NCBI RefSeq assembly: GCF_035046505.1
Contig: NC_089830.1
Coordinates: 24,096,284-24,160,283, forward strand
Length of the DNA stretch: 64,000 nucleotides
Origin: Tiliqua scincoides
Lineage: Eukaryota > Chordata > Lepidosauria > Squamata > Scincidae
Reading direction: 5' to 3'
Made by a program: the position numbers and the translations under genes. A model generated the notes under the pieces. The model had not been told where the DNA came from and made no database searches. It saw nothing but the letters and a program-made list of their open reading frames with translations. This document shows, one piece after another, positions 22,831-33,800 of this stretch. Each line of letters starts with the position of its first letter. Within the stretch, counting starts at the first letter, position 1.

Positions 22831-23182
22831 CTGCTGTGTGCAGTGGAACTGAGGCCTATAAAAGGGGCTGCACAAGGAAAGAGCTGGAGGACCACCAGGG
22901 AGGCTTGGGAGAGAAGGAGCTGCAAGGAGCGAGCTGGGAGAGACCAAGGCAGAGAAAGAGCTGAGGAGAGAGCTGCAGGGAAGGAGCCCCTGGGGGAGCC
23001 TCAGAGAACCAGGGAACAAACATCCAGCCTTTACCTCAAGTCCTGCTGCCTCCTTCCTGCCTAGTGCCTGCCTAAGGTCCTCACTCATTTGGGGAATTTG
23101 GGTTGTTTTTATTTGGTTCAGGTTCCATTCCTCATAATAAAAGCCTTAAAATTACGTTGGTTTCAGTGGTCTCTTTCAATCC
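22831..23182 (+). mobile_element. LTR-like promoter/polyA end downstream of the 200-bp array, fossil
   Basis: 'GGCCTATAAAAGGGGC' (TATA at about 22857) is followed by a purine-rich stretch and, 280 bp on, 'CATAATAAAAGCC' (AATAAA at about 23138). It ends near 'CCTGCATAACA'. TATA, then polyA signal, then CA end, preceded by tandem repeats, resembles U3-R-U5 of an LTR with duplicated U3 enhancer units. I found no convincing target duplication, and no viral genes adjoin it. Confidence 0.35.
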
Positions 23183-23185
23183 TGC

Positions 23186-23560
23186 ATAACAATCATCAAC
23201 ATCAACATCATCATTCTTTATTTACGGTCACAGACCCAACATGCCTTACTTACCTGTGGTGCAAGCAGTAGCAACTCTTTCAAACTCTAGCCATTGTTGG
23301 CTGTGTTACCTCCAGTTTTACCCAATCACCTTAGGCTTAGATGTGATTGCCCAACATATACGAATTGGTGCAAGCTATTTTCCCAACCATCTGGACTATC
23401 TCCAACCAAGCTGCATCGGTGAAAAGGAATCCTATTGTAAGAAGGGTTGGTTGGCAGAGATTGCAGCCTTAAATATGCAGGTCACTTCATTCCAGACTTT
23501 TGGTGGGTAACAGTCATTTAAAATAAATGCATAAACAAGGGAAAGTGGGATAAATAATAT
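23186..23560 (-). mobile_element. 5'-truncated I/Vingi-like LINE tail
   Basis: The minus-strand end 'CCGTAAATAAAGAATGATGA' plus (GAT/GTT) triplets parallels the 3' end of the LINE at 17195 ('CCATAATAAAGATTTAC' plus triplets). Only 3'-terminal sequence is left. Confidence 0.5.
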
Positions 23561-23589
23561 CCAAATAAATATAATATAGAAAATATATA

Positions 23590-24003
23590 TGGCCCAGAGG
23601 TGTGGTCCAGTGGTCGTGCTATCATACTGCCCAAAGAGCCAAGAGGAGCAACTCAGGTCATGCCCTTGGAAAGGAGACGCAAAGCCAGAGTGCCGTAATC
23701 TGTTGTGAGAGGATGGAGTCGCTGACCGAGTCTCAACCTGAGTTGACATAGAGGGGGAGTGAGGAGAAGTCAGTTGGCAAGAATGGTCAGGACCCTGAGA
23801 ACCTACCTGGGCTTGATTTAGGGTTGCCTGCAGAAGGTTGAGGGCACACAGCCAGAAGAGAAAAGCACACCATACACCTGGTGACTTCTGGTGACAATAT
23901 TGGAAAAACCCCACTGAAAGATTCAGCTGCCTATGCAATCCACCTTAAATGCTGTGTAAAAACAGAGAAAGGCAGTATATAAAATTTAAATAAATATTAC
24001 ATG
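23590..24003 (+). mobile_element. tRNA-derived SINE, degraded
   Basis: It has an A-box-like 'GTGGTCCAGTGGTCGTGCTA' near 23600 and ends 'AGAGAAAGGCAGTATATAAA', the same tail type as the SINE at 5930-6285. Confidence 0.55.
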
Positions 24004-24007
24004 AAAA

Positions 24008-24290
24008 ATTGTTGTTGGCAACCTTCAGTCTCGGAAGACTCTGGTATTGTGCTCTGAATGGTGGTTCTGGAAAAGCTTCTAGTGTGACTGAAAAGGCTGA
24101 TTCGGCAGTGACAATTCCTTCCACACTGGGAGCAAGTGTAGTCTGTCCCTGGTCTGTCCCCCTGGCTATGGTCTTCCTTCTTTGCCTCAGTTTGTTGGCC
24201 AAGTGTCTCTTCAAACTGGGAGAGGCCATGCTGCACAGTCCAAGCGGGACGCTCAGAGGCCAAGGTTGAGGTCCAATCCTAAGGCCTGCA
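24008..24290 (-). mobile_element. LINE 3' end with a C2H2-like zinc-finger C-terminus
   Basis: The minus strand encodes 'DYTCSQCGRNCHCRISLFSH' then 'TRSFSRTTIQSTIPESSETE'. CxxCGR-x-C...SHTR fingers end the ORF of several LINE families; here the last cysteine position is Phe, so the finger is degraded. The final ~75 bp ('AGAACCACCATTCAGAGC', 'GACTGAAGGTTGCCAACAA') are shared with the ~475-bp retroposons, and the last ~30 bp with the 5S SINE. It is a candidate for the LINE family that mobilised both. Confidence 0.65.
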
Positions 24291-24624
24291 GATCCCTCTT
24301 GCAGATATACTTGTATCGCAGCATGTGGTACATGGAAAATACATATGGAACATATGTATACATAGTGGGAATAAAAGGATTTTCAGCAAGTGTGGCTTAT
24401 CCTGTCACATGTACAGTATGCCCCCCCCCCCGGTCCAATGCACACTTACCCAGGAGGAAAGTTGGGTAACAAATCCTGGCCTTTCTAGCAAGTCTTTGCA
24501 AGTGATATTACATTGGAAATTCCTGCCATGGCTTTCAAAAGTCACCTAGAGATTGTTGCAGATTCCTGGCAACTCCAGCACCTTCCTAGAGGTTTAGCAA
24601 CTCTGCAGGCACCTCCCTGAGATA

Positions 24625-24640
24625 GAAGAATAAAAGAGCC
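24625..24640 (+). promoter_or_regulatory. Possible TATA-like element of gene A
   Basis: 'AGAATAAAAGAGCC' lies about 78 bp before the gene A start codon, in a region otherwise free of transposons. Weak evidence: position and AT-rich core only. Confidence 0.3.
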
Positions 24641-24708
24641 TGCTTGTGCTCCATCTCTCGTGAAGCTGTCTGATCAGGGACAGTGTATGCTGCTGAAAAA
24701 GAGAAGCA

Positions 24709-27700
24709 ATGACTTCCAACAGCACTTTCTATCTCAACCTGGCACTGTCTATCCTCGGAATTATAACTGTTCTCCGTCTCCTTTGGCAAGCTGCTTGTGG
24801 CTTGGGATATCGGTTGAGGATTTATGTGCTGTCAAAAGAGTGGAAAGGGGTAGACCTGGCCAGCTATGGACCTTGGGCAGGTGAGTGCCTCTTTTGTGCC
24901 ATCTTCTCATGGGGAATGGAACAGAGGCTGAATCCTGTGCAGGTTCCCCGCAGCTCATTGATTAATAAGTTAGATTCATCTCTGAAGACCTTTAGATTGA
25001 CTTAAAAAATGCATTTATTCAGTCATTTCTGCCCAATGTTGCATGTATGCAAGTGATCAAATGTGCATACCTGTGAGCTGGGCAGAAATGGGTTAATTGA
25101 GCAAGACATTTAAAAGAAATGACTTCTTATGAATACATGTTGCTATAAACCATGGCAGAGGGGAAGCCAAAAGCAGATCACCACTCTTGAGATGATGCCT
25201 GCTGAGACTCAGGAATGCATCCTCTCAAAACAAGGAGAGCCTGCCTTTTATCTTCCAAATGATGGTCTTGTTTGGATGGATATTGGTGCAGATTTAATTA
25301 ATGGACTAAAAACTCTGACCCTCAATTGGCTCAGGAAATTGGATCCTGCACTTATTGGCACACGGTCTGGGTTTGCCTTGTTATCAAGTCTCTATTCTTG
25401 TTCTCACCCATTCTTCCATCTCCTCTGTCTGCGCATTCATCATGTTGTCTCAGCACTTATTCACTCAAACCCAACACTACTCCAACCCGATCCTGCAGCC
25501 TGGCTCCTTCACCAGATCTGTCTCCTGGGGTTTGTGTCCAGCTCTGACTGTATCCCCAGCACTCTTTCTTTGCAGGGGTGGATGTGTGCACCTGGGGTTC
25601 CACAGGTTGTATGTGATGCAGTTGGCACCTCTTCCTGCACTGAAATGACCTTCATGCAGAAGCCATTGTCACAAAGGGGTCCTCAGATGATGAACTTAGG
25701 AAGTTCTTTGGATTTCTGACAAGGATTGAACTTCTTGAGTGAAACTCTTCCGGGTGACATTCCTCTTGTTCATAGCTTGTCCTTTCTGCCTCCTTTGTAG
25801 TGGTAACCGGAGCCACGGCGGGGATTGGAAAAGCCTACGCGCATGAGGTGAGTGGACTATGATGTTTGAAAGGATCTTAGAAGGGTCCTCTTGGGCATGC
25901 TTAGGTTCATGTACGTTCAAGGTGTAAGCAAAGAGAAAGACACAAGTGATCCAGGAACCTTCCGACAGGAAAAGGAGCACAGCAGGCACTTTCACACTTG
26001 GTGATTGGCCTTTCCTAGCCCTTTGCAGCTAGTCCTTTGCAGCTAACCCTTTGATCTCCTGACTCTCCTTCTTGGGCTTCCAGCTTGCCAAGAGAGGCCT
26101 CAACGTGGTTCTCATCAGCCGCTCCCTGGAAAAGCTGAAGCAGGTGGCTGCTGAAATTGGTAAGTAAGAAGCTGCACCTGGGAGGCGGAGGTGACTGGGC
26201 AAGCCGCTGGGTCCAGCTCTCAGAAATGGGACTCTTTCCAGAGCTCTGGGATCCTGAAAGAAAAGATTGCCAAAGTAATTACTGACACAGAAAGTTGGAG
26301 CCATGTTGAAGGTTGTGTTTTTATGATGACAGATTGATAAGTATGCTGTTCTTTTGCTATCTCGTTGTTTTTTGTTATAGGAAGAGTGTGCATTATAAGA
26401 GGGGAGAGTGGTAATGGGAGATGCGGAGGGCAGACCAGCACTGGAAGGGGGCGTGGACAGCGGCATAGGCTGCTGTTTGATCTTATCCCCCTTCCCAGGC
26501 CTGATCCACCGACATATGGCTCTTTGGACTTGAGCTATACTGGTGCAGATCCAAGTACTTCCATCGCGGCAGTGACTGCTTACTTCAGGGCAAGGGAACA
26601 GGTGTCTCCTAACATCATGGAGACCTCCAGCTGCCTCTCTTTCCATGCTGCATACAGTGGAGGCCGTACTGGTGCCGCTGCAGCTCGGCACAGAAAGTTA
26701 GTTAGGATTTGGCTGTTCTGCTTCAGAGACATAACCGGACAGGCTGTTCGGACCCCTGCAAGATTGGACACCTGCATGTGTCAGACAACTGCTCAGTGTT
26801 CCTAAGTCTGCCTGTTGGTCTAGTGACCTGTTCTGGCAAGGCAGTTCCAGCATCTCTTTGCCTTCACTTCCCAGAGGAACAGCACGGCCGAAGCACCAGA
26901 GTCATCCAGATGGATTTCACCGAGGGATCGGAAAGCTATGAGCTGATTCGAGATGCTCTGCAGGGCCTGGAGATTGGCATTCTGGGTATATGCACATTTT
27001 CCTATTTATACTTTTTATTATTAAATCTTGCAACATGCACACTATGGGAGCAATCCTAACAGCACAATAGGCCAGCACAAGTCCCAGCCCAGCAGGGTAG
27101 CACACGTTAGCGCCTTCTCGGGAGTCGGCTGGGCCGGTGCTGGGTTGCGTGCCAGCCCACGGAGGCTGCATCCTGCCTCCTCACCAACATGGGGAGGGAG
27201 GGTTGCATCAGCCAAGCTTGGCCAATGCCCAGGCCTGGGGAGGGCAGGAGGAGGCAGGAGGGAGGGGTTCTGGGATGGTGGGAGGACGGGTGGAAGGCGT
27301 TCTTGGGGGCAGGTGGGCAGGGAGCAGCAGGCAGGGCTGGGACCCAGCTGTTATGATGGATAACAACCCCATTCCCTGAGCAGTGTGGAAGAGCTTGAAG
27401 CTGCTCCGTTCTCCTGAGACTTGTGCCACCTCCTGAGGTGGCATTCTTGGTATATGCACCTTTTCCTATTTATACTTTTTATTAAGTTTTTTAGTAAAGC
27501 AACGTGCACACTATGCGCACAAACCTAACAGCACAATAGGTGCTGAGGTGACACAAGTCCATGGAGACCCACTGGGGCTGTGGTGTCTTACCTGGGAGTA
27601 AGGGGAAGAGTTTCCCCTTGCCTCCTGCTGAGCCACTTCTGACCCCAATCTTGGCTGGACTTGCCTGTTCCAGCGCAAGATAGGAGTGAGCTGTATGTCC

Positions 27701-30700
27701 AGCAAGCAGTGGAGAAATCACTGGAAGTCCCTCCCACAGAGGGTCAGAGAATATCAAAATGGGGAGAGGGTCAATTTTTTGAAGATGGCTCTTGGTTTTC
27801 CATTAGAACATGTTGTGGGTGCATCAGGCTGGTGGTCTCTAATATTAACCCAGGTTCCAGCCCATCATCTCGAAGTTTGTGCCTGAGGTCTCTTTGTGCT
27901 CCTCTGCTTTGTTGCTGAGCGAAGGTGGAAGGGTGGTGACTCTGACCCTCTGGCCTTCTGTGTCTATGTGACAACTCACCACCTGGTCACTCTTTTTACA
28001 GTGAACAATGTTGGCATGACCATTCTTCAGCCACTGTGTTTTCTAGACCTCCCTGACATTGACAAGGTGAGTTTGGTCTCAACCAAAGACCGCCTGGCAC
28101 CTCCCTGCCTGTCATCAGCTACCTTCATTTGTTCAATCTCTCCTGCACACAGTTGGTGGTTCAGTGCATTGTGACATGTTGGCTGTCATCTCTGGGTTGT
28201 AATCAACTGAGCATGTAAAGTACAGATACTACAACACTTGTTTGTGGCTCCCCTGTCCACCACCCCATATTTCACAGGTCTCAAGCAGGCATGTAATGAG
28301 GCTCTTACATGCCCCCGCCCAACACTGGGTCTTTTTAATCACTGACCCTGAGCTGCTGGGTTCCTCTTCCTAGAGCAAATATCGTGTGGAATTAGGAATT
28401 CTAACCTTCTTGGAAACAATTTTCAGAGAGATTGCCATTCTGTTGCTGCAAATAGGGCCAAATGTTAATTTGTACACCTTAACCATGAACAGTACTATGG
28501 CTGCAGTCTTATATATACTCACCTGGGAGTAAGTTTCCTGTAGACATGCATAGAGGTTTACTGAAATCTCGTCCCCTCTGTCTTCCTGGCGTTTCACGGG
28601 CTTCTTATTATCAAGGTAGTTGACATTCTACTGTTTTCAGCTTTATTTTTTTGTATTGGAGTTTATTTTTTGGTCGGAGTTTCCAGATAGGGCTTCTCTA
28701 GGCAATTCTCAAGATGATTAGGAAACACATTCTGTGCTATCAGATCTGGCTTTTGGTCTTTGCCCTCATTTGGATGGGCAAATGGCTGCCTGCGATTGAA
28801 GAGGTGAGGCACTGGAAGTGAGAGGCACACAGAAAGAGGCTGTGACTGAGTGGAAGCTTCTTGTGCCTCTGTCTTGTCTTTGAAACATCCCTCTCTTGCA
28901 TGGAGGAGCCAATAAACGCCGTAACCAAAGGAGCAGGTTGTTTTAAGGACACTATTTTGATTGAAAAGTGGACTTTAATGTCAATCAATTTTAAAACAAT
29001 GTCCCCTTGGCAACTGCTTGTCCTGTGTTGTGGGATTCTTTTCAGCTTGTACAGCCTGAGGATGTGGACAGACTCCTTTGGAGTGTGAGGCCATCTGCCT
29101 GCCTGCTCGACCCTTGCCCAGCTTGGTTGATAAGAGCTGCCCGGGGTGGGCTGGCTGAGTGGACAGGGAGGGTGGTCAACTCTTCCTTAATGGAGGGGAC
29201 GCTACCACTCGCTTTGAAACGGGCGGTGGTTCGCCCCCTCCTGAAGAAGCCCTCCCTGGATTCCACTGTGTTGGATAACTACCGGCCAGTCTCCAACATC
29301 CCGTTTCTGGGCAAGGTAATTGAGCGGGTGGTGGCGTCCCAACTCCAGAGGGTCTTGGATGAAGCGGATTATCTGGATCCTTTTCAATCTGGCTTCAGGC
29401 CGGGCTTTGGGACGGAAACCGCCTTGGTCGCCTTGGTGGATGACCTACGCCGGGGACTGGACAGGGGGAGTGCGTCCCTGTTGGTCCTGCTGGACCTCTC
29501 AGCGGCTTTCGATACCATCGACCATGGTATCCTTCTGGGCCGATTGGCCGAGTTGGGAGCTGGAGGCACTGTTTTGCGGTGGTTCCGCTCCTACTTGGAG
29601 GGTCGGTCCCAGATGGTGGTGCTGGGGGATGCCTGTTCGACACTCTGGCCCTTGAGATGCGGGGTGCCACAGGGCTCAATTCTGTCCCCCATGCTATTTA
29701 ACATCTACATGAAACCGCTGGGAGAGGTCATCCGGGGGTTTGGAGTGGGGTGCCATCAATATGCCGATGACACCCAGCTTTATCTCTCCTTTCCTCCAGA
29801 CTCCAGGGTGGCGGTTGAGGGCCTGGAGCGCTGTCTGGAGGCAGTGAGGATCTGGATGGGGGCTAACAAGCTGAAGTTAAATCCGGATAAGACAGAGGCT
29901 CTCTTGGTTCGGAAATCCTCGATGCTGGTGCTGGACTATCGGCTTGCGCTGAATGGGGTTGCACTCCCTCTGGAGGAGCAGGTCCGCAGCTTGGGGGTCC
30001 ACCTGGACTCGCAGCTGCTCCTGGATTCCCAGGTGGCGGCTGTGGCAAGGGGGGCCTTCGCTCAGCTTCGGCTGGTGCGCCAGCTGCGGCCGTACTTGGA
30101 TCGTGCAGACCTGGCCACGGTGATCCATGCCTCGGTGACATCGAGATTAGATTACTGTAACGCGCTCTATGTGGGGCTGCCCTTGAAGATGGTTCGGAAA
30201 CTGCAACTAGTGCAGAACGCGGCGGCCCGTGTGGTTACTGGAGGTAGGTGGTTCGACTCTGTCAGTCCGCTTCTCCAGCGGCTGCACTGGCTGCCCATTC
30301 GTTTCCGGGCCCAATTCAAGGTGCTGGTATTGACCTTTAAAGCCCTATACTGCTCTGGACCAGGGTATCTTAGAGATCGCCTGCTCCCGTACAATCCGGC
30401 TCGCCCTCTCAGGTCATCAGAGAAGGCCTTCTTACAAGTGCCGCCGCCTAGGGAGGTACGTGGGGCGGCTGCAAGAAATAGGGCCTTCTCAGTAGTGGCA
30501 CCAACGCTATGGAACTCCCTTCCCCTTAACTTAAGAATGGCTCCCTCTCTTGAGACCTTTCGGCAAGGCCTGAAGACCCTTCTGTTTAAACAGGCCTTCT
30601 GAGTTCTTGGCCTTTTAACATCTTTTTAACATCTTTTAATATTTTTTTACAGGCCTGATTCTTTTATGACTTGCTGCTGCTCTATGCTCTTTTTACCTAT

Positions 30701-30820
30701 TTTTTTTTACTCTGCTGTTTTTAGTATGTGTTAATATGTTTTTATTTGTTTTTAAATTGTTTTTAATATGTTGTAAGCTGCCTTGAGTCCCTTCGGGGAG
30801 AAAGGCGGGGTAAAAATAAA

Positions 30821-30867
<47 letters not shown>

Positions 30868-33800
30868 CATTATTATTATCATTATCATTATTATCATTAT
30901 TATCATTATTATTATAATTATTAAAACAAACCTTGAATTCAAGTCTTCAAGACTCAGGCTCTACTTCTGTCAAATTCAGACTGTGGCCGCTCTTTCTCTC
31001 CACCTTTTACTAGCTGAAGTGTCCTGTGACGCTCCAAAGGCTGCGGAGAGATGCCCAGGTGGTATGGAAAGTCGAGGCCCCCTTGGTCTCTCATCAGCTG
31101 CCAGAAGCTTTGTGACAAGACAATAACCAAGACAGTCACACTTCTTTTCCTTCTCTTACAGTATATACCTGACTTGGTGAACTGCAATATACTTTCTACA
31201 TTGAAGGTGGGTGATGTATGGATGAACGGAACATGGAAGGGGAAGGTGCTTGGGCCCCATTTCCCATCACTGACTGTGTGTCACTGCTCTTGTTCTCCTA
31301 GATGACACAGATCATCCTTCCTCAGATGGTTGCCAGGTAGGCGAGGAGGGAATCTGCACCCCTCAGAACCTGCCTATACAGTATTCCAGAATGACACCTG
31401 TGAGGGCTTCTGCTTCCTCCAAGGAAACTGGATTTTGATTGGGGTTGTCAACAGTATAGGAAAAAAGTATCATGAGCAGATGTCAAAATTGTTTATTGTA
31501 TTAGCTAAAAGCCCTCACAATGAGATAAGATAAGATAAAATATATGGATCCAAGTATGCATCAAAATAGAAACAATGATAAAATGATAAAATGAGGTCAA
31601 AATCAAGCACAAAGGCACCTACACCCATCATATTAAGGAATCTCCTTTACAATCTACTGCTGTTTCCCCCAGGTAGTTGGCACAAATAGTTCTGGCAGCT
31701 TTGGCAAACAGCGCTACGCTATAAGTGACCAATGGGTCACAATGGGAAAGCAACCAACACAATTTCATTTGTGTGTTCTCCCCTTGAAGGATAGCCAAAA
31801 TAGGCTCCAAAAATCTTACCCTAGGGTTTTGATAAAGCTAGCAATGAAGCAGGTAATGTACAATATCCTCGATCTGTCCTGCTCCACAAATACAAAACCT
31901 CAAATGCCTGGGAATGGACATATATCTGCCATCTAGAACTGCCGTTGGCATGGTTTGGAAATGCAGTTCAGTAAACGCCTTTCTCAAAGAGGCAAAGGTA
32001 AGTGAATATAAATATTGCACTCTTGAGTGACTTGGTTTCAGGAAACGATACAGCTGAGAAAAATATGAAGATCTTACTATATCTAAGTCCTGATCATTAT
32101 CCAGTTTGAACATCCATTCCTTCAGCATTTGTTTAATTTCAGAAAAGACAAAAATGTCAGTAGAAAGAGCTTTAGATTTTAAGAGCATTTGCACCAAAGT
32201 AGCCCAATCTCCTCTTCTCCAATGCTCAGCCAAACAGAGTTTAGGAAGACGATTTTCTGGCATGTTCAACATTCTCATAATAAGAAATTATGGCTACGGC
32301 AGCTCTGGCCTTTATAGATACCATACCTGTCTCCATTCTGAGAAATGCTGCCGGAGTAGATGGGGGAACTGCCAAAATGTGCTTCAAAAATTTATTCTGA
32401 GCAACTTCAGGAATGTGTATGTTGTTCTGCTTTATACCCCAGATCTCTATACCATATAACATTTGAGAAATTACTCTTCCCGAAAAACCTTTAAAGCTGG
32501 AATTACCAAATTACCTCCTCTGGAATGGAAAATTTTTAGTAAGGCATAGCTTGATTTTTGTGCTAATGTTTTAACATTTTGAAGTTGGGATTTCCAGCTA
32601 TTTCTTTCGTCAAAGAATACACCCAAATATTTGAAGGCAGGAACTTGTTCAATCTTGTGATCACCCAAAGTCCAACTAAATTTAGGTGAACGCTTGCCAA
32701 AAACCACTATTTTAGATTTGGTGTAATTCACCCTCAATTGCTCCGAATCACTAAAATCTTGTAGCTTGTTTAAAATTCTCTTAAGCCCTTTCCTATTCAA
32801 AGATAATAAAACAATGCTGTCCGCATAAATAAGAGTTGCAATCTTAAGGTTTCCAATTGAAGGGGGGAAATGATCTGCATGAGTTAGAACATTTACAATG
32901 TTGTTAATATAAAGGTTGAAAAGAAGTGGGGCCAGCAAGCAACACCTTTGGTAGAACGAATTTCCTCCGTCAATCTTCCATCTGCACTAATTCTTACCCT
33001 CAAAGTAGTATTAGTATATAATTCCTGCATTAAGAGCAGCAGCCTCCTATCAATATTAGTCCCAGCAAGCTTATCCCATAGACGATCCCTAGGGACTGTA
33101 TCAAATGCAGAGGAAAAGTCTATAAATGCTGCAAATAGCCATTTGCTTGTATATTTACAGATTAAATGGTGAAGGACAAAGATTTGATCCACCGTACTAT
33201 AGCCTTTCCTAAACCCAGCTTGTTCTTGATGTAAAATATCACTTTCCTCAACCCACTTTACCAACTTCTGAAGGAGATAACGACAGTAGATCTTAGAACT
33301 AATGTCCAGTAAACTAATTGGGCGATAATTCTGGAGGTTAGAATTATCCCCTTTTTTGTAAACTGGAAAAATAATACTCTGCCTCCAGCCTTCCTGGAAA
33401 AGTCTTGTAGCATTAATGTAAGTAAATAATTTGGCAAGGAGAGGGGTCCACCATTCAATAGTGGTCTTATACGCCTCGGGAGGAATCATGTCCTCTCCAG
33501 GTGCTTTTCCTGTTGCTAGAGCATCTATAAGTTCACCTACTTCCTGTTCTGTGACTGGGGGCCATTCTGGTGTTAATGCCAAAAGCGACTGGCTATTGCT
33601 AACATTATTTTGCCTGGCATTGGCGTCACTATCAAATATATTACTAAAATATGAACACCATGTACCGGCAGCAATACAGTCATTCATTTTACAGCTAAGA
33701 CCCAAATTGGGAGGTGAAATTAAAGACCAAAACTTTTTTCATTCTTTTCCATGACAACCTTCCCCAATTCCGTCCACTGAGCTGACATATGTGCACTCTT

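Larger units (their letters stand above)
28998..30923 (+). mobile_element. 5'-truncated L2 LINE in intron 5 of gene A
   Basis: The insertion is absent at the matching point in copy B (about 44540). Flanks 'ATTTTAAAACAA' and 'ATTATTAAAACAA' look like the target duplication. It ends 'CTTCGGGGAGAAAGGCGGGG' with an (ATT)n tail (30823-30912). It carries the C-terminal half of ORF2. Confidence 0.85.

Noticed and set aside
25129-25719. A 196-codon frame in intron 1 of gene A as a separate gene
   Set aside because: No recognisable domain; the corresponding DNA on the copy C side does not keep the same frame, and it lies wholly within an intron.
29384-30394. Minus-strand frames opposite the L2 reverse transcriptase
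   Set aside because: They are shadows of the 531-codon RT frame on the plus strand.
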